Source: DATAXP01 sp036272935 | GTDB lineage: Bacteria > Planctomycetota > Planctomycetia > Pirellulales > PNKZ01 | DNA: 27,855 nucleotides | Reading direction: 5' to 3' | NCBI GenBank assembly: GCA_036272935.1 | Contig: DATAXP010000168.1 | Location: 1 to 27,855 of the forward strand | Shown here: positions 16,483-23,862 of the stretch, piece after piece | Layout of the letters: each line of letters opens with the position of its first letter | How positions within the stretch are numbered: position 1 is the stretch's first letter | Notes under the pieces: model-generated | What the model was told of the DNA's origin: nothing | The model's database searches: none | The model's input: only the letters and a program-made list of their open reading frames with translations | Translations under genes and position numbers: made by a program

Positions 16483-17835
16483 ATGCCCGAAATCCAACCC
16501 TTCGCAGGATTGCGTTACGACCTGGGACACGTCGGCTCGTTGAGCGAGGTGGTTTGTCCGCCGTACGACGTGATCGGCCCCGAGCTGCACGAACAGCTCT
16601 ACAAGCGGCACCCGGCGAACATGGTTCGCCTCGAGCTGAACCGCGAGGAGCCAGGCGACAACGACGCCACGAACCGCTACACCCGCGCCGCTCGGTTCCT
16701 CAAGAACTGGCGCAGCGAAGGGGTGCTGGTGCGCGAAGGCACGCCGGCCCTGTACGTCTACCACCAGGTCTTCGAGCACGACGGCAACACACACACCCGC
16801 CGCGGGTTCATGGCCCGCTGCCGCCTCGAACGCTTTGGCGAAGGGAAAATCTATCCGCACGAAGAAACGCTCGCTGGCCCCAAGCAGGACCGCCTGCTGC
16901 TCACCCGCGCCTGCCGGGCAAACCTGAGCCAGATTTTCGGCCTCTATCCCGATGCCGGCAACCAGGCCCAGGAATTGCTCGAGACGGCCATCGCCGGCCA
17001 ACCCGCGGTCGAGGCGGTCGACCATCTCGGCGTCACGCACCGCATGTGGACGGTGACCGATGTGGCCGTGATCGCCAAGGTCATCGGCCTCATGGGCCCC
17101 AAGCCCATGTTCATCGCCGACGGCCACCATCGCTACGAAACTGCTTGCAACTACCGCGATGAGCTGGCAGCGACGCCGCACGGCACGCTCGACGCGAACC
17201 ATCCGGCGAACTTCGTGCTGATGATGTGTGTCGCCATGGCCGACCCCGGCCTGTTGGTGCTGCCAACGCATCGGCTATTCCGCGGCATTCGGCCGATGAC
17301 GGCCGATCACCTGGCGGATCGCCTCGGCACCGCATTCACGACGCGTATTGCCGGCGAAGGTGCCGACCTGGCGCCGGCCATTTGGGACGAGCTGGCAGTC
17401 GACGCCGATCAAGGCACGCTGGCCCTGTACACCGGGAAGGACCAGCACTGGACGATCGCGACGATCACCGAATCGGGCCGCCGCAAGATGGCCGAGGTCG
17501 CCAGCGATCACAGCGACGATTGGCAAGGGCTCGGGGTGGCGATCTTGCATCGGCTGGTCATCGACACGCTGCTGGCGGCGACCGATCTGCCCAAGCCGCT
17601 GTACGTCCACTCGGCCGAGGAAGTGACGGCAGCGCTGCGTCGCGGCGACGTGGCGGGGCGCGACGCCACCGGAGTGGTTAGCACCGGCGGCCAGTTCGAG
17701 CTGGCGGCGCTGGTGATGCCCGCCACCGTCGACCATATCCGCAGCATCAGCGAGCATGCCGAGCGGATGCCGGCCAAGAGCACCTACTTCTACCCCAAGC
17801 TGCTCGGCGGGATGGTCATCTATCCGCACGAGTAA
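16483..17835 (+). CDS. DUF1015 family protein
   Basis: A 450-residue cytoplasmic protein with the family's typical length and signatures: PFAGLRYD at the N-terminus, VVCPPYDVI (23-31), YPHEETLAGPKQDRL (124-138) and IADGHHRYETA (211-221). The DGHHRYE segment resembles the conserved loop of ParB/Srx-fold proteins, to which DUF1015 is thought to be related. Biochemistry is not established well enough for me to name a reaction. The start at ATG 16483 fits the conserved N-terminus; only a distant GGAG lies upstream. It is the last gene before the parS-parAB region. Confidence 0.88.
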   Translation: MPEIQPFAGLRYDLGHVGSLSEVVCPPYDVIGPELHEQLYKRHPANMVRLELNREEPGDNDATNRYTRAARFLKNWRSEGVLVREGTPALYVYHQVFEHDGNTHTRRGFMARCRLERFGEGKIYPHEETLAGPKQDRLLLTRACRANLSQIFGLYPDAGNQAQELLETAIAGQPAVEAVDHLGVTHRMWTVTDVAVIAKVIGLMGPKPMFIADGHHRYETACNYRDELAATPHGTLDANHPANFVLMMCVAMADPGLLVLPTHRLFRGIRPMTADHLADRLGTAFTTRIAGEGADLAPAIWDELAVDADQGTLALYTGKDQHWTIATITESGRRKMAEVASDHSDDWQGLGVAILHRLVIDTLLAATDLPKPLYVHSAEEVTAALRRGDVAGRDATGVVSTGGQFELAALVMPATVDHIRSISEHAERMPAKSTYFYPKLLGGMVIYPHE

Positions 17836-17887
17836 CAGCGAGGGGCTGGGGACTGGGTTAGGGACTAGGCGTTAGGGACTGGGGTAA

Positions 17888-17901
17888 GTTTCACGTGGAA
17901 C
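17888..17901. promoter_or_regulatory. parS-like centromere site 1
   Basis: GTTTCACGTGGAAC differs from the 14-base core of the well-known bacterial parS (GTTTCACGTGAAAC) at one position. Chromosomal ParB binds this palindrome. It lies about 180 bases before parA. Confidence 0.8.
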
Positions 17902-17929
17902 ACGCCTCGATCGATCAGGTCGACCTTGC

Positions 17930-17943
17930 GTTTCACGTGAAAC
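17930..17943. promoter_or_regulatory. parS-like centromere site 2
   Basis: GTTTCACGTGAAAC is a perfect copy of the parS core palindrome; only the outermost bases of the 16-mer differ from consensus. Its centre is 42 bases from that of site 1, which is four helical turns, so both sites face the same side of the DNA. Confidence 0.9.
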
Positions 17944-18037
17944 TTGTCGATCGTAGCCAGCCCCAGTCCCAGTCCCTAACCCCCAGTCCCCAGCCCCGCA
18001 CCCTGCAACTGCCCTCTGCCCTCTGCCGGCTGCCTGC

Positions 18038-18043
18038 TACAAT
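18038..18043 (+). promoter_or_regulatory. Possible -10 box for parAB
   Basis: TACAAT lies 36 bases before the parA start codon and matches the sigma-70 -10 consensus in five of six positions. The -35 region lies in a repetitive CTGCC stretch without a clear TTGACA, so the call is tentative. Confidence 0.35.
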
Positions 18044-18079
18044 CCGCCGCGCATCGAGCGTGTCCAGGGAGGGACGACG

Positions 18080-18823
18080 GTGGGTCGGATTCTGTGCGTG
18101 GCCAATCAAAAAGGCGGCGTCGGCAAGACGACCACCGCGGTCAACCTGGCCGACGGCTTGGCCAAGAGCGGTGCGCGCACCCTGCTGGTCGATCTCGACC
18201 CCCAGTGCAACGCCACCAGCGGCCTGGGGCACCAGCCGGCGGCCCGTCATCCGCTGGTCTCCGAAGCCCCGCTGAAAGAATCGCTCGTGGCCTGTGCGAC
18301 TCCCGGCCTCGAACTGCTCCCTGGCTCGCGGCGGTTCGAAGATGTCGAAACGCTCGCCACCTCCAGCGCCCCCGAGGCGACGCTGCGCCAGCACATGGCC
18401 AGCGGCCTGAGCGCCTACGATTTCGTGCTCATCGATTGCCCGCCGTCGCTCGGCCAGCTCACCCGCACGGCCCTGGCCAGCGCCACCGAAGTGCTCATGC
18501 CGATCCAGTGTGAGTACTTCGCTATGGAAGGCCTCGCGCAGATGATCGAGGTGATCCGCCAGGTGATGAGTACGCCACCGAAGCGGCTGAAGTTCGGCGG
18601 AATTCTGCTCACCATGTACGACCACACTTTGGAACTCACGCACGAAGTCGATCGCGAAGTGCGCGATTTCTTCGGCGAGATTGTATTCCGCGCGGTCATC
18701 CCGCGCGACGTGGCGGTGTCCGAGGCACCGAGCCACGGCAAGAGTGTTTTGGACTTTGCTCCCCGATCGCGCGGCACGCGCGCTTACGTTGAACTTTGCA
18801 TGGAGGTGCTCGAACGTGACTAA
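18080..18823 (+). CDS. parA: Chromosome partitioning ATPase ParA (Soj type)
   Basis: A 247-residue ParA without the extra N-terminal DNA-binding domain of plasmid type Ia proteins, as expected for chromosomal Soj. The deviant Walker A motif is KGGVGKTTT (11-19), followed by the A' motif LLVDLDPQ and the Walker B segment FVLIDCPP. The GTG start at 18080 follows GGGAGGG at a good distance. ParA dimers bind non-specific DNA and hydrolyse ATP when stimulated by ParB, which pulls parS regions apart. The gene overlaps parB by 8 bases. Both parS sites lie immediately upstream, so ParB could also repress or shape transcription of its own operon. Confidence 0.95.
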   Translation: MGRILCVANQKGGVGKTTTAVNLADGLAKSGARTLLVDLDPQCNATSGLGHQPAARHPLVSEAPLKESLVACATPGLELLPGSRRFEDVETLATSSAPEATLRQHMASGLSAYDFVLIDCPPSLGQLTRTALASATEVLMPIQCEYFAMEGLAQMIEVIRQVMSTPPKRLKFGGILLTMYDHTLELTHEVDREVRDFFGEIVFRAVIPRDVAVSEAPSHGKSVLDFAPRSRGTRAYVELCMEVLERD

Positions 18824-19772
18824 GGAAAAACGACTCGGCCGTGGTCTCGAAGCCCTGCTCGGCAAGCTACCCGACGGTTACGGCGACGATGCCGCGCCGG
18901 CCACGCCTCAAGCTGGCGACTACAGCAACGGCGGGCTGTTGCAGGTGAACGTCTACCAGATCGACGGCAACCCGTTTCAGCCCCGCCACGACTTCGACGA
19001 CTCGGAGCTCGACTCGCTGGCCGAGAGCTTGCGTCAACACGGCCTGCTGCAACCGATCGCGCTGCGGCGCATGGGAGATCGTTATCAGCTTGTCGCCGGC
19101 GAGCGCCGGCTGCGTGCGGCCATCAAGGCCGGCTGGCAGGAAGTTCCCGCCCACCTCATCGAAGCCGACGACCGCCAGGTGGCCGAGTTGGCGATCGTCG
19201 AGAACCTCCAGCGCCGCGACCTGAACCCGCTGGAAAAAGCGGCTTCGTTTCAGGACTATCTGCAACGCTATCAATGCAGCCAGGACGAGCTCGCCGGTCG
19301 CCTGCAAATGGACCGCTCGACGGTCGCCAACCTGATCCGCCTGCTCGAGCTGCCCGAGGAAGTGCAGAAAGCCTTGCGCAGCGGCGCAGTCACACAAGGC
19401 CACGCCCGCGCGCTGTTGCCGCTGGGCGATGAGCGCGAGCAGGTCGCGCTCTGCCAACAGATTCAGGACCAGGGGCTCAGCGTGCGCGCCGTCGAGTCGA
19501 TCGTGCAGGACACCATCGCCCGCAGCGAGCGCGAAGAACTCGGCGTCGTCGATGCTCCCGAAGCGGCGAAGAAGCGCCCGGCGAAACGCTCCACCGGCCA
19601 GCTCGCCGCACTCGAACAAGAGCTACGCGGCGTGCTGGGGACGAAGGTCGAGATTCGCACCGGAGCCAAGGGACGCGGCAAGATCATTGTCCACTTCACC
19701 ACCCACGACGAGTTTGAACGCCTGCGCGATCTGCTGCACGCCACGACGGCGCAAGATCGGAAGGCGGGGTAA
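18816..19772 (+). CDS. parB: Chromosome partitioning protein ParB (Spo0J type)
   Basis: A 318-residue ParB. The GTG start inside the end of parA has GGAGGTG upstream, with an 8-base overlap. It opens with the short ParA-stimulating peptide KEKRLGRGLEALLG, then the CTP-binding N-domain with NPFQPRHDFD, ESLRQHGLLQPI and the C-motif GERRLRA. The helix-turn-helix follows (DELAGRLQMDRSTVANLIRL), and after a linker the C-terminal dimerisation domain ends near HATTAQDRKAG. It binds the parS palindromes and spreads as a CTP-dependent clamp. The last 150 bases are overlapped on the other strand by the integrase reading frame of the adjacent mobile element. Confidence 0.95.
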   Translation: MTKEKRLGRGLEALLGKLPDGYGDDAAPATPQAGDYSNGGLLQVNVYQIDGNPFQPRHDFDDSELDSLAESLRQHGLLQPIALRRMGDRYQLVAGERRLRAAIKAGWQEVPAHLIEADDRQVAELAIVENLQRRDLNPLEKAASFQDYLQRYQCSQDELAGRLQMDRSTVANLIRLLELPEEVQKALRSGAVTQGHARALLPLGDEREQVALCQQIQDQGLSVRAVESIVQDTIARSEREELGVVDAPEAAKKRPAKRSTGQLAALEQELRGVLGTKVEIRTGAKGRGKIIVHFTTHDEFERLRDLLHATTAQDRKAG

Positions 19773-21209
19773 CGCCGCGAGGTTTCCGTCCGCCGCAATC
19801 CGTGTTAATCTGTGTTCAGCTGTGGTTCCTTCCGGAACCGCCGCGGGGTGTAGCTCAGCCTGGTTAGAGCGTCTGGTTTGGGACCAGAAGGTCGCAGGTT
19901 CAAATCCTGTCGCCCCGACTAGGTCACCGAGAGACACGCGGTGACAAACGACGCCGAAACCCTTGTTCACGCAAGGGTTTTGTCGTTTAGTGACATCGCC
20001 TTCCTTGTCAGTCGATGCCACGCGTTGCCCCTCAACGCCGCCAGAAATGCAGCGCCCGTGCAGCGCACCGTTGCTGGACACGTTCGCGGACGTTGCCTGC
20101 CGCCCCTTCGGTGCAGGTAGCGCGGCGACCGCTCGGGCTTGGTCCTTCAACCCGATATGCGTGTACTTCATCGTCGTCTTGATGTCCGAATGCCGGGCCA
20201 GTTCCTTCGTCTCGGCCAGCGACGCACCGTTGCGGAGCAGTTCGGTGATATGCGTATGCCGGCCGGCGGCATGGAAGTCGGCAATGCCGTCTTCGTTTTC
20301 GTAAGCGATGCCGACCCGTTCCAGGTCTTTCTTGACCATCCGCCAGGTCTTCCGGCGGGCAAGCATCGGGAACAGCTTTTCCCCCGGCTCAATGCTCTTG
20401 AGCCACACGCGGAGCATGGTGACCAATTCCGGATGCAGCGGCAACACGTCCTTGCGGCGGTGCTTGGAATAGGTCGCCTCGACGGTGATCGTCGGCGGCA
20501 CGGTATCGAGTGCAAAGCTCCGGCGCGTCAGGCTCGCAAGTTCGTTACGCCGCAGGCCTGTCAGGAACGAGGCGAGGTAGATGCGTGCCCGCTGCTCGCC
20601 CGAATAGCCCTGGATACGGATGCCGCTATGCCGTGCGGAATCAACGAGCTTGGCCACTTCATCGGCCGTAAGCGCCCGCCTTGCGTGCCGCACATCGACC
20701 GCCGTATTCAGCCGCTCGATGCCCGCCAGCGGATTGCTCGGCAGACGCTTGGTCGAGACGCACCAGTTGCAGAACGTCCCCATTGCCTGGAGGTACTGGT
20801 TATAGGTGCGATGACCAATGTCGTCCGACTTCCGCAGGCCCCGCAGGTACACTTGCACGGCTTCGGGGTCGATGTCGGCCAGCGTCTTGAACGCGGCACC
20901 CGTAACGACCCGCCGCACCTGGCTCATCGTCAGCTTAACGTACTTCGGCGAGTTGTCCTCAAGGCTACTCTCGAAGAGATCGAGCAGCCCGTCCAATGCC
21001 GCTTGCTTCGTCGTGGCGAGCCGCTCCTGCTCGGCATCGATCATGCCGGTACGGCGGAGCCGAGCTTCCGTTTCGAGCTTGCCGGCGAGTTGCTCGGTCA
21101 GGCCCTTATCGGTGAAGCCCTTGGCCGTTTTCCGCTTGCCGCGATGATCGAGGTATTGAATCGAGTAGGATTCGTTCTTGCCTTTTCGACGCTTGAAAAT
21201 CGAAGCCAT
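19623..21209 (-). CDS. Tyrosine recombinase (integrase) with tail reading through the tRNA
   Basis: A 528-codon frame starting at ATG 21209 behind GGAGGAAA. Residues 1-60 resemble an arm-binding domain, ~65-160 a core-binding SAM-like domain, and ~180-365 the catalytic domain. Catalytic residues are Arg220 (TGLRRNEL), Lys249 (SKHRRK), His313-Arg317 (HAAGRH, one residue longer than the usual H-x-x-R), His340 (ARHSD) and nucleophile Tyr349 (MKYTH). The conserved fold ends near residue 370. The remaining ~155 codons read antisense through the hairpin at 19957, the tRNA (about residues 431-455, giving the familiar GATGFEPATFWSQTR peptide) and 150 bases of parB. The tail is therefore partly chromosomal sequence acquired on integration and probably not functional. 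The excisionase-like gene lies 3 bases upstream. Confidence 0.88.
   Translation of the reverse strand: MASIFKRRKGKNESYSIQYLDHRGKRKTAKGFTDKGLTEQLAGKLETEARLRRTGMIDAEQERLATTKQAALDGLLDLFESSLEDNSPKYVKLTMSQVRRVVTGAAFKTLADIDPEAVQVYLRGLRKSDDIGHRTYNQYLQAMGTFCNWCVSTKRLPSNPLAGIERLNTAVDVRHARRALTADEVAKLVDSARHSGIRIQGYSGEQRARIYLASFLTGLRRNELASLTRRSFALDTVPPTITVEATYSKHRRKDVLPLHPELVTMLRVWLKSIEPGEKLFPMLARRKTWRMVKKDLERVGIAYENEDGIADFHAAGRHTHITELLRNGASLAETKELARHSDIKTTMKYTHIGLKDQARAVAALPAPKGRQATSANVSSNGALHGRCISGGVEGQRVASTDKEGDVTKRQNPCVNKGFGVVCHRVSLGDLVGATGFEPATFWSQTRRSNQAELHPAAVPEGTTAEHRLTRIAADGNLAALPRLPILRRRGVQQIAQAFKLVVGGEVDNDLAASLGSGANLDLRPQHAA
19800..19839. repeat. Three 10-bp units CYGTGTTMAK plus hairpin
   Basis: CCGTGTTAAT, CTGTGTTCAG and CTGTGGTTCC (19800-19829) follow each other with exact 10-base period. 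GGTTCC (19824-19829) then pairs with GGAACC (19834-19839). The block sits between parB and the tRNA. The pattern resembles dispersed intergenic repeats that I recall from planctomycete genomes. The hairpin could help end parAB transcription, but it lacks a T-run. Confidence 0.5.
19844..19918 (+). tRNA. tRNA-Pro (anticodon UGG)
   Basis: A full 75-base cloverleaf. The acceptor stem CGGGGTG pairs with CGCCCCG, the D-stem is GCTC/GAGC, the anticodon stem TCTGG/CCAGA encloses loop TTTGGGA with anticodon TGG, and the T-arm is GCAGG-TTCAAAT-CCTGT. The discriminator base is A, and CCA is not encoded. The gene is intact although a mobile element begins at its 3' end, as expected when an integrase restores the tRNA sequence on insertion. 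Confidence 0.97.
19894..19918 (+). other. Probable attachment-site core in tRNA-Pro 3' end
   Basis: Tyrosine integrases of this kind commonly recombine within the T-arm and acceptor 3' strand of a tRNA. The integrase gene lies directly beside this tRNA and points into it. I found no second copy of this sequence in the window, so the partner att site must lie beyond the right edge or has been lost. Confidence 0.45.
19957..19980 (+). terminator. Hairpin with T-rich flank after tRNA-Pro
   Basis: AAACCCTTG (19957-19965) pairs perfectly with CAAGGGTTT (19972-19980) around a TTCACG loop, followed on the plus strand by TGTCGTTT. It could end transcription from the tRNA. It lies inside the integrase tail on the other strand. 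A smaller inverted repeat, GTCACCG/CGGTGAC, is at 19923-19945 and could instead be an integrase-binding structure. Confidence 0.5.
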
Positions 21210-21212
21210 TGG

Positions 21213-21455
21213 TCATTTCCTCCGTGTATCATTTTCGCGCGCTTGCACGGCAGGGCAACCGTCCGAAATCCATTTTCTGATTTCGTCGAGGCGCCAGCGC
21301 ACCGATCCGCCAAGACGCACTGGTTTCGGCAACTTTCCTGCACTCCGCAGCCGCCAAAGGCCGCGAGTCGATATGTCGAGCAGCCGGGCCAGTGCGTCGG
21401 CCGCGATCAAGCAAGGTTCATCCGCTTCGGTCGCACGCAATTCGCCAAGTGCCAT
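21213..21455 (-). CDS. AlpA/excisionase-like helix-turn-helix protein
   Basis: An 80-residue winged-helix protein of the MerR/AlpA excisionase type. The pattern is LIAADALARLLDISTRGLWR (helix-turn-helix), then AGKLPKPVRLGGSVRWRLDE, the family's typical wing with R-x-G-G-S-V-R-W. Such proteins bend DNA at att sites to direct excision, or activate integrase expression. The ATG at 21455 follows GGAG. The stop is 3 bases before the integrase start, and the integrase ribosome site lies within its final codons, so the pair is translationally linked. Confidence 0.88.
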   Translation of the reverse strand: MALGELRATEADEPCLIAADALARLLDISTRGLWRLRSAGKLPKPVRLGGSVRWRLDEIRKWISDGCPAVQARENDTRRK

Positions 21456-21489
21456 GACTCATGCTCCAGCTCGAAACCTACGAAGATTG

Positions 21490-21515
21490 AAAAGGGCCTC
21501 CATGCCCAGGCATGG
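21490..21515 (-). terminator. Terminator-like hairpin before the excisionase-integrase pair
   Basis: CCATGCC (21500-21506) and GGCATGG (21509-21515) form a perfect 7-bp stem, followed on the minus strand after six bases by TTTT. It sits between the 94-codon gene and the excisionase gene and may reduce read-through into the integration genes. Confidence 0.35.
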
Positions 21516-21528
21516 CCGTTCCATTGGC

Positions 21529-21813
21529 TCACCGATTAACGCCCCGCTCTTGGCCATCGTGCCCTTGTCCCCGGCCGCCATACGCATCGAGCAATTGGTC
21601 AAAGGTGCTGTCTCCGCCGCGTATTTCCTGCGTGACCAATTGCGCGGTCGGATTTCCAATCGTGCCAGGCTCTTCGACGATGCCGATACTGTCTGGAAAC
21701 GCTTTCAGTATTGGGGCAAACTCCTTGCCTCCCTGCCGCGCCGCTGCCCATAGCGGGGCGGTGAGAGACGGTCTGCTGTTCGTGCCATCGTCCGACATAC
21801 ACGCTCCATTCAT
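21529..21813 (-). CDS. Small hydrophilic element protein of unknown function
   Basis: A 94-residue frame whose ATG at 21813 overlaps the stop of the upstream membrane protein by 4 bases (ATGA), good evidence that it is translated. An internal ATG at 21798 has GGAG directly ahead and may be the true start (89 residues, MSDDGTNSRPSLT). The middle (APLWAAARQGGKEFAPILKAFP, then EEPGTIGNPTAQL) looks like folded protein, and the C-terminus is Gly/Gln-rich. I recognise no domain. By position it belongs to the same transcript as the ATPase and membrane protein. Confidence 0.6.
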   Translation of the reverse strand: MNGACMSDDGTNSRPSLTAPLWAAARQGGKEFAPILKAFPDSIGIVEEPGTIGNPTAQLVTQEIRGGDSTFDQLLDAYGGRGQGHDGQERGVNR

Positions 21814-22388
21814 TCATTGAGTGACAGGCCCCGATAACGCTCAATCAGCGAACGCTGCTCAATTTCTGCGTCACGCAGGCGTTGCAATTTCACACGCTCA
21901 GTTTGCCGCTCGATCGAGAGCTTGATGCTCAGGCTCCCGATGCCGAGCAGGACGAACTGGCCCACAGCTTCGCTGATGGGGTAGAGCAACATCCCTCCCA
22001 GCAGACAAAGAAATGGCTCGATGGTCTTCGCCGTCCGTTCGTCATGCACCAGCGGCAGTTGAAGCGCCAGCCACGGATAGCCGTCGTAGCGGCTATGGGC
22101 TACCCACCCGTTGCGGACCAGCTTCATCGTCCTTAGCCGCTGGAGCATAAAAGCCATCAGCCACCAGCAGAACAAGGACTTCATATCAGCGCCTGGAGCG
22201 GCCATCATCGCCACTCCCATGACGAGGAAGGCCCCCAGGCCGTTCCAGCCCAAAGCCTCGACGCCAAAGCTATGCCGCATCATCGGCGTGAGGCAGGTCG
22301 CGTGCGCGCTGGCCAGCATGTACATCAGGTTGAACGAGTCGCGCAACGAGAGCGAACCGCCCGATTGCGACGGATGATGATGCGACAT
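21810..22388 (-). CDS. Polytopic membrane protein of the mobile element
   Basis: A 192-residue protein starting MSHHHPSQSGGSL, with hydrophobic segments at about 49-64, 69-83, 124-137 and 141-157 and a basic/acidic helical C-terminus (about 158-188, IERQTERVKLQRLRDAEIEQ), likely cytoplasmic. No known domain is recognised. AAGGTG lies just before the start, and the gene begins 3 bases after the ATPase stop. Because the ATPase has no membrane segment, this protein is a natural candidate for its membrane partner; that is inference from adjacency only. The downstream small gene overlaps it by 4 bases. Confidence 0.78.
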   Translation of the reverse strand: MSHHHPSQSGGSLSLRDSFNLMYMLASAHATCLTPMMRHSFGVEALGWNGLGAFLVMGVAMMAAPGADMKSLFCWWLMAFMLQRLRTMKLVRNGWVAHSRYDGYPWLALQLPLVHDERTAKTIEPFLCLLGGMLLYPISEAVGQFVLLGIGSLSIKLSIERQTERVKLQRLRDAEIEQRSLIERYRGLSLNE

Positions 22389-22391
22389 GCT

Positions 22392-23846
22392 TCACCTTTG
22401 GCTAAATGCCACTCGTAGCCAGTTCTCGCCCGTCGAGAACGGCTCCCCGGACCGAATCACAATCGCGTCGGCGATGAACCGGTTTCCCGGCCCGCCCGTC
22501 CGCAGGCCATTGATGAATACGTGAGGCTGTAGGACCGGCTCGTAATGCATGCTGAAGCTGCCGGTGAAATCGGTGAAACCCATCGCCAGGTCGAAAATGT
22601 CACGGCATGGTTGCATCGATCCGCTGATAAAGGTTTCCAGCTTTCGGCCGATCAGCTTGCTTGGCCACTCGGCGGTTTCAATGTCACCCGCCGCATGGAA
22701 GATGCGGTGCCCGAAATTCGAGAGCAGCGCCTGAGCCTTATGCTTGCCGGTCTCGCCCGGCATTGCCGCATAGAAGCTATGCAGCGATTGACTGATGCAG
22801 ACCATGCACCCCAAATGCGATCGGCATTGCGCGAGATAGTCGCTGTCGAAACTATTGACGAGCTGTTGCGCCTCGTCGCACCAGATGACGTTAATCGGCG
22901 CTCCGGCCGGAGCCTTCTTCCGAAGCACATGCCTTTGCGTCAGCAGTTTCCAGCCCGCGCCGATCAGCTTGCCGCTGTCGCCCATCTTCGCCGCGGGAGT
23001 ATCGCTGAATACGAAACGGCGTTGTTCCATATCCTCGGGACTGACGTTCGTTTCCGAGGAAACCAGCTTTCGCACCACGCCGCTGTTAAAGACATGCAGC
23101 GTGCCGAGCACGCCGGTTTCAATCCCTGAGCGCATACGGCCATCCATCTTCGGATACAGCCCGAGCCAGTAGTCCATCAGAAACGGGAAGTCCGCCTCCT
23201 CTAGTTCGGACTTCGCAGCGGCATGGGCCGCTCGCAAGCAGTCAACGTGAAATCCCTTTCGCCATTGCGGGTCGTTGATTTGCGCCGGCGTTTGCGCGGC
23301 GTCCGTAATGAACTTTTGCAAATCCGGGGCTGTGACCCGTCCCCTGGCGAGCCTCACGGCATCCACGGCGAACTGGATCATCACTTCTTCCTGCATCCGG
23401 AAGAATTCGCTATTGGCACTGCCAGAATGCTTGTCGACCGAACGCAGCGTCTCGCCAATCGTCATCAGGAAGCTGGTAATGTCCCGCGAGTCGCCCCCCT
23501 GCTTGCGAATGCAATCTAAAAAATTGCATCGCAGGTTCGCTTCAGGACTGAATACGAGCAAATCGTCGCTACGTCCCTGTTCGGCGAAGATCGAACGCCA
23601 CAACGCCAGATCTTCCATCGGCTTCGCGGCGCAAATCAGGCCGCCGCTGTTTCGATACCCGACGACGGCTCGTCCTAATTGCTTCATGGAGCTGCTCGTC
23701 TTTGCCGAGCCAGTACGGCCCAGGTTCAAAATTCCCCCATCAAGCAGATGACGCACGGTGAAATGGTCACGCGCCGTCCAGTAAAACAACGGGTGATCGA
23801 GCGGGTCGGCCGTCGCTGGTGTCTTTAGCTTTGTGAACCACCGCAT
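22392..23846 (-). CDS. VirD4/TraD-like (T4CP-type) ATPase without transmembrane anchor
   Basis: A 484-residue ATPase. Walker A is LGRTGSAKTS (42-51), with Ala in place of the usual Gly before Lys; Walker B is NVIWCDEAQQ (319-328); a sensor-like SQS follows (352-354), as in TraM-recognition/VirD4 proteins. FSPEANLRCNFLDC (99-112) matches the p-x-x-x-x-x-F-N-P-L-D element after the first strand of coupling proteins. Canonical T4 coupling proteins have two N-terminal membrane helices; here the ATPase core starts within 40 residues and none is present. It should pump DNA or protein through a membrane channel. AAAGGA precedes the ATG at 23846. The next gene downstream encodes a membrane protein. 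Confidence 0.85.
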   Translation of the reverse strand: MRWFTKLKTPATADPLDHPLFYWTARDHFTVRHLLDGGILNLGRTGSAKTSSSMKQLGRAVVGYRNSGGLICAAKPMEDLALWRSIFAEQGRSDDLLVFSPEANLRCNFLDCIRKQGGDSRDITSFLMTIGETLRSVDKHSGSANSEFFRMQEEVMIQFAVDAVRLARGRVTAPDLQKFITDAAQTPAQINDPQWRKGFHVDCLRAAHAAAKSELEEADFPFLMDYWLGLYPKMDGRMRSGIETGVLGTLHVFNSGVVRKLVSSETNVSPEDMEQRRFVFSDTPAAKMGDSGKLIGAGWKLLTQRHVLRKKAPAGAPINVIWCDEAQQLVNSFDSDYLAQCRSHLGCMVCISQSLHSFYAAMPGETGKHKAQALLSNFGHRIFHAAGDIETAEWPSKLIGRKLETFISGSMQPCRDIFDLAMGFTDFTGSFSMHYEPVLQPHVFINGLRTGGPGNRFIADAIVIRSGEPFSTGENWLRVAFSQR

Positions 23847-23862
23847 GGCAAATCCTTTCGGG

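Larger units (their letters stand above)
17842..17997. repeat. G-rich inverted repeat flanking the parS pair
   Basis: The left arm (17842-17884) has runs of GGGG/GGG separated by CT, ACT and TTA. The right arm (17960-17997) is its reverse complement over about 25 bases, with a 2-base gap. Each arm has four or more G-runs of at least three separated by short loops, so each can form a G-quadruplex, on opposite strands. The two parS-like sites lie in the loop between the arms. Confidence 0.75.

Noticed and set aside
19844..19918. Antisense peptide GATGFEPATFWSQTR as a conserved protein motif
   Set aside because: This is the well-known artefact of translating a tRNA gene backwards, not a protein domain.
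20139..21539. 466-codon plus-strand frame
   Set aside because: It is antisense to the integrase and excisionase genes, whose catalytic residues and ribosome sites are clear; no domain is recognisable.
21459..21659. 66-codon minus-strand frame just before the excisionase gene
   Set aside because: It overlaps the 94-codon gene, which has a 4-base start-stop overlap with its upstream neighbour. Its composition is less protein-like, although its last part covers the excisionase ribosome site.
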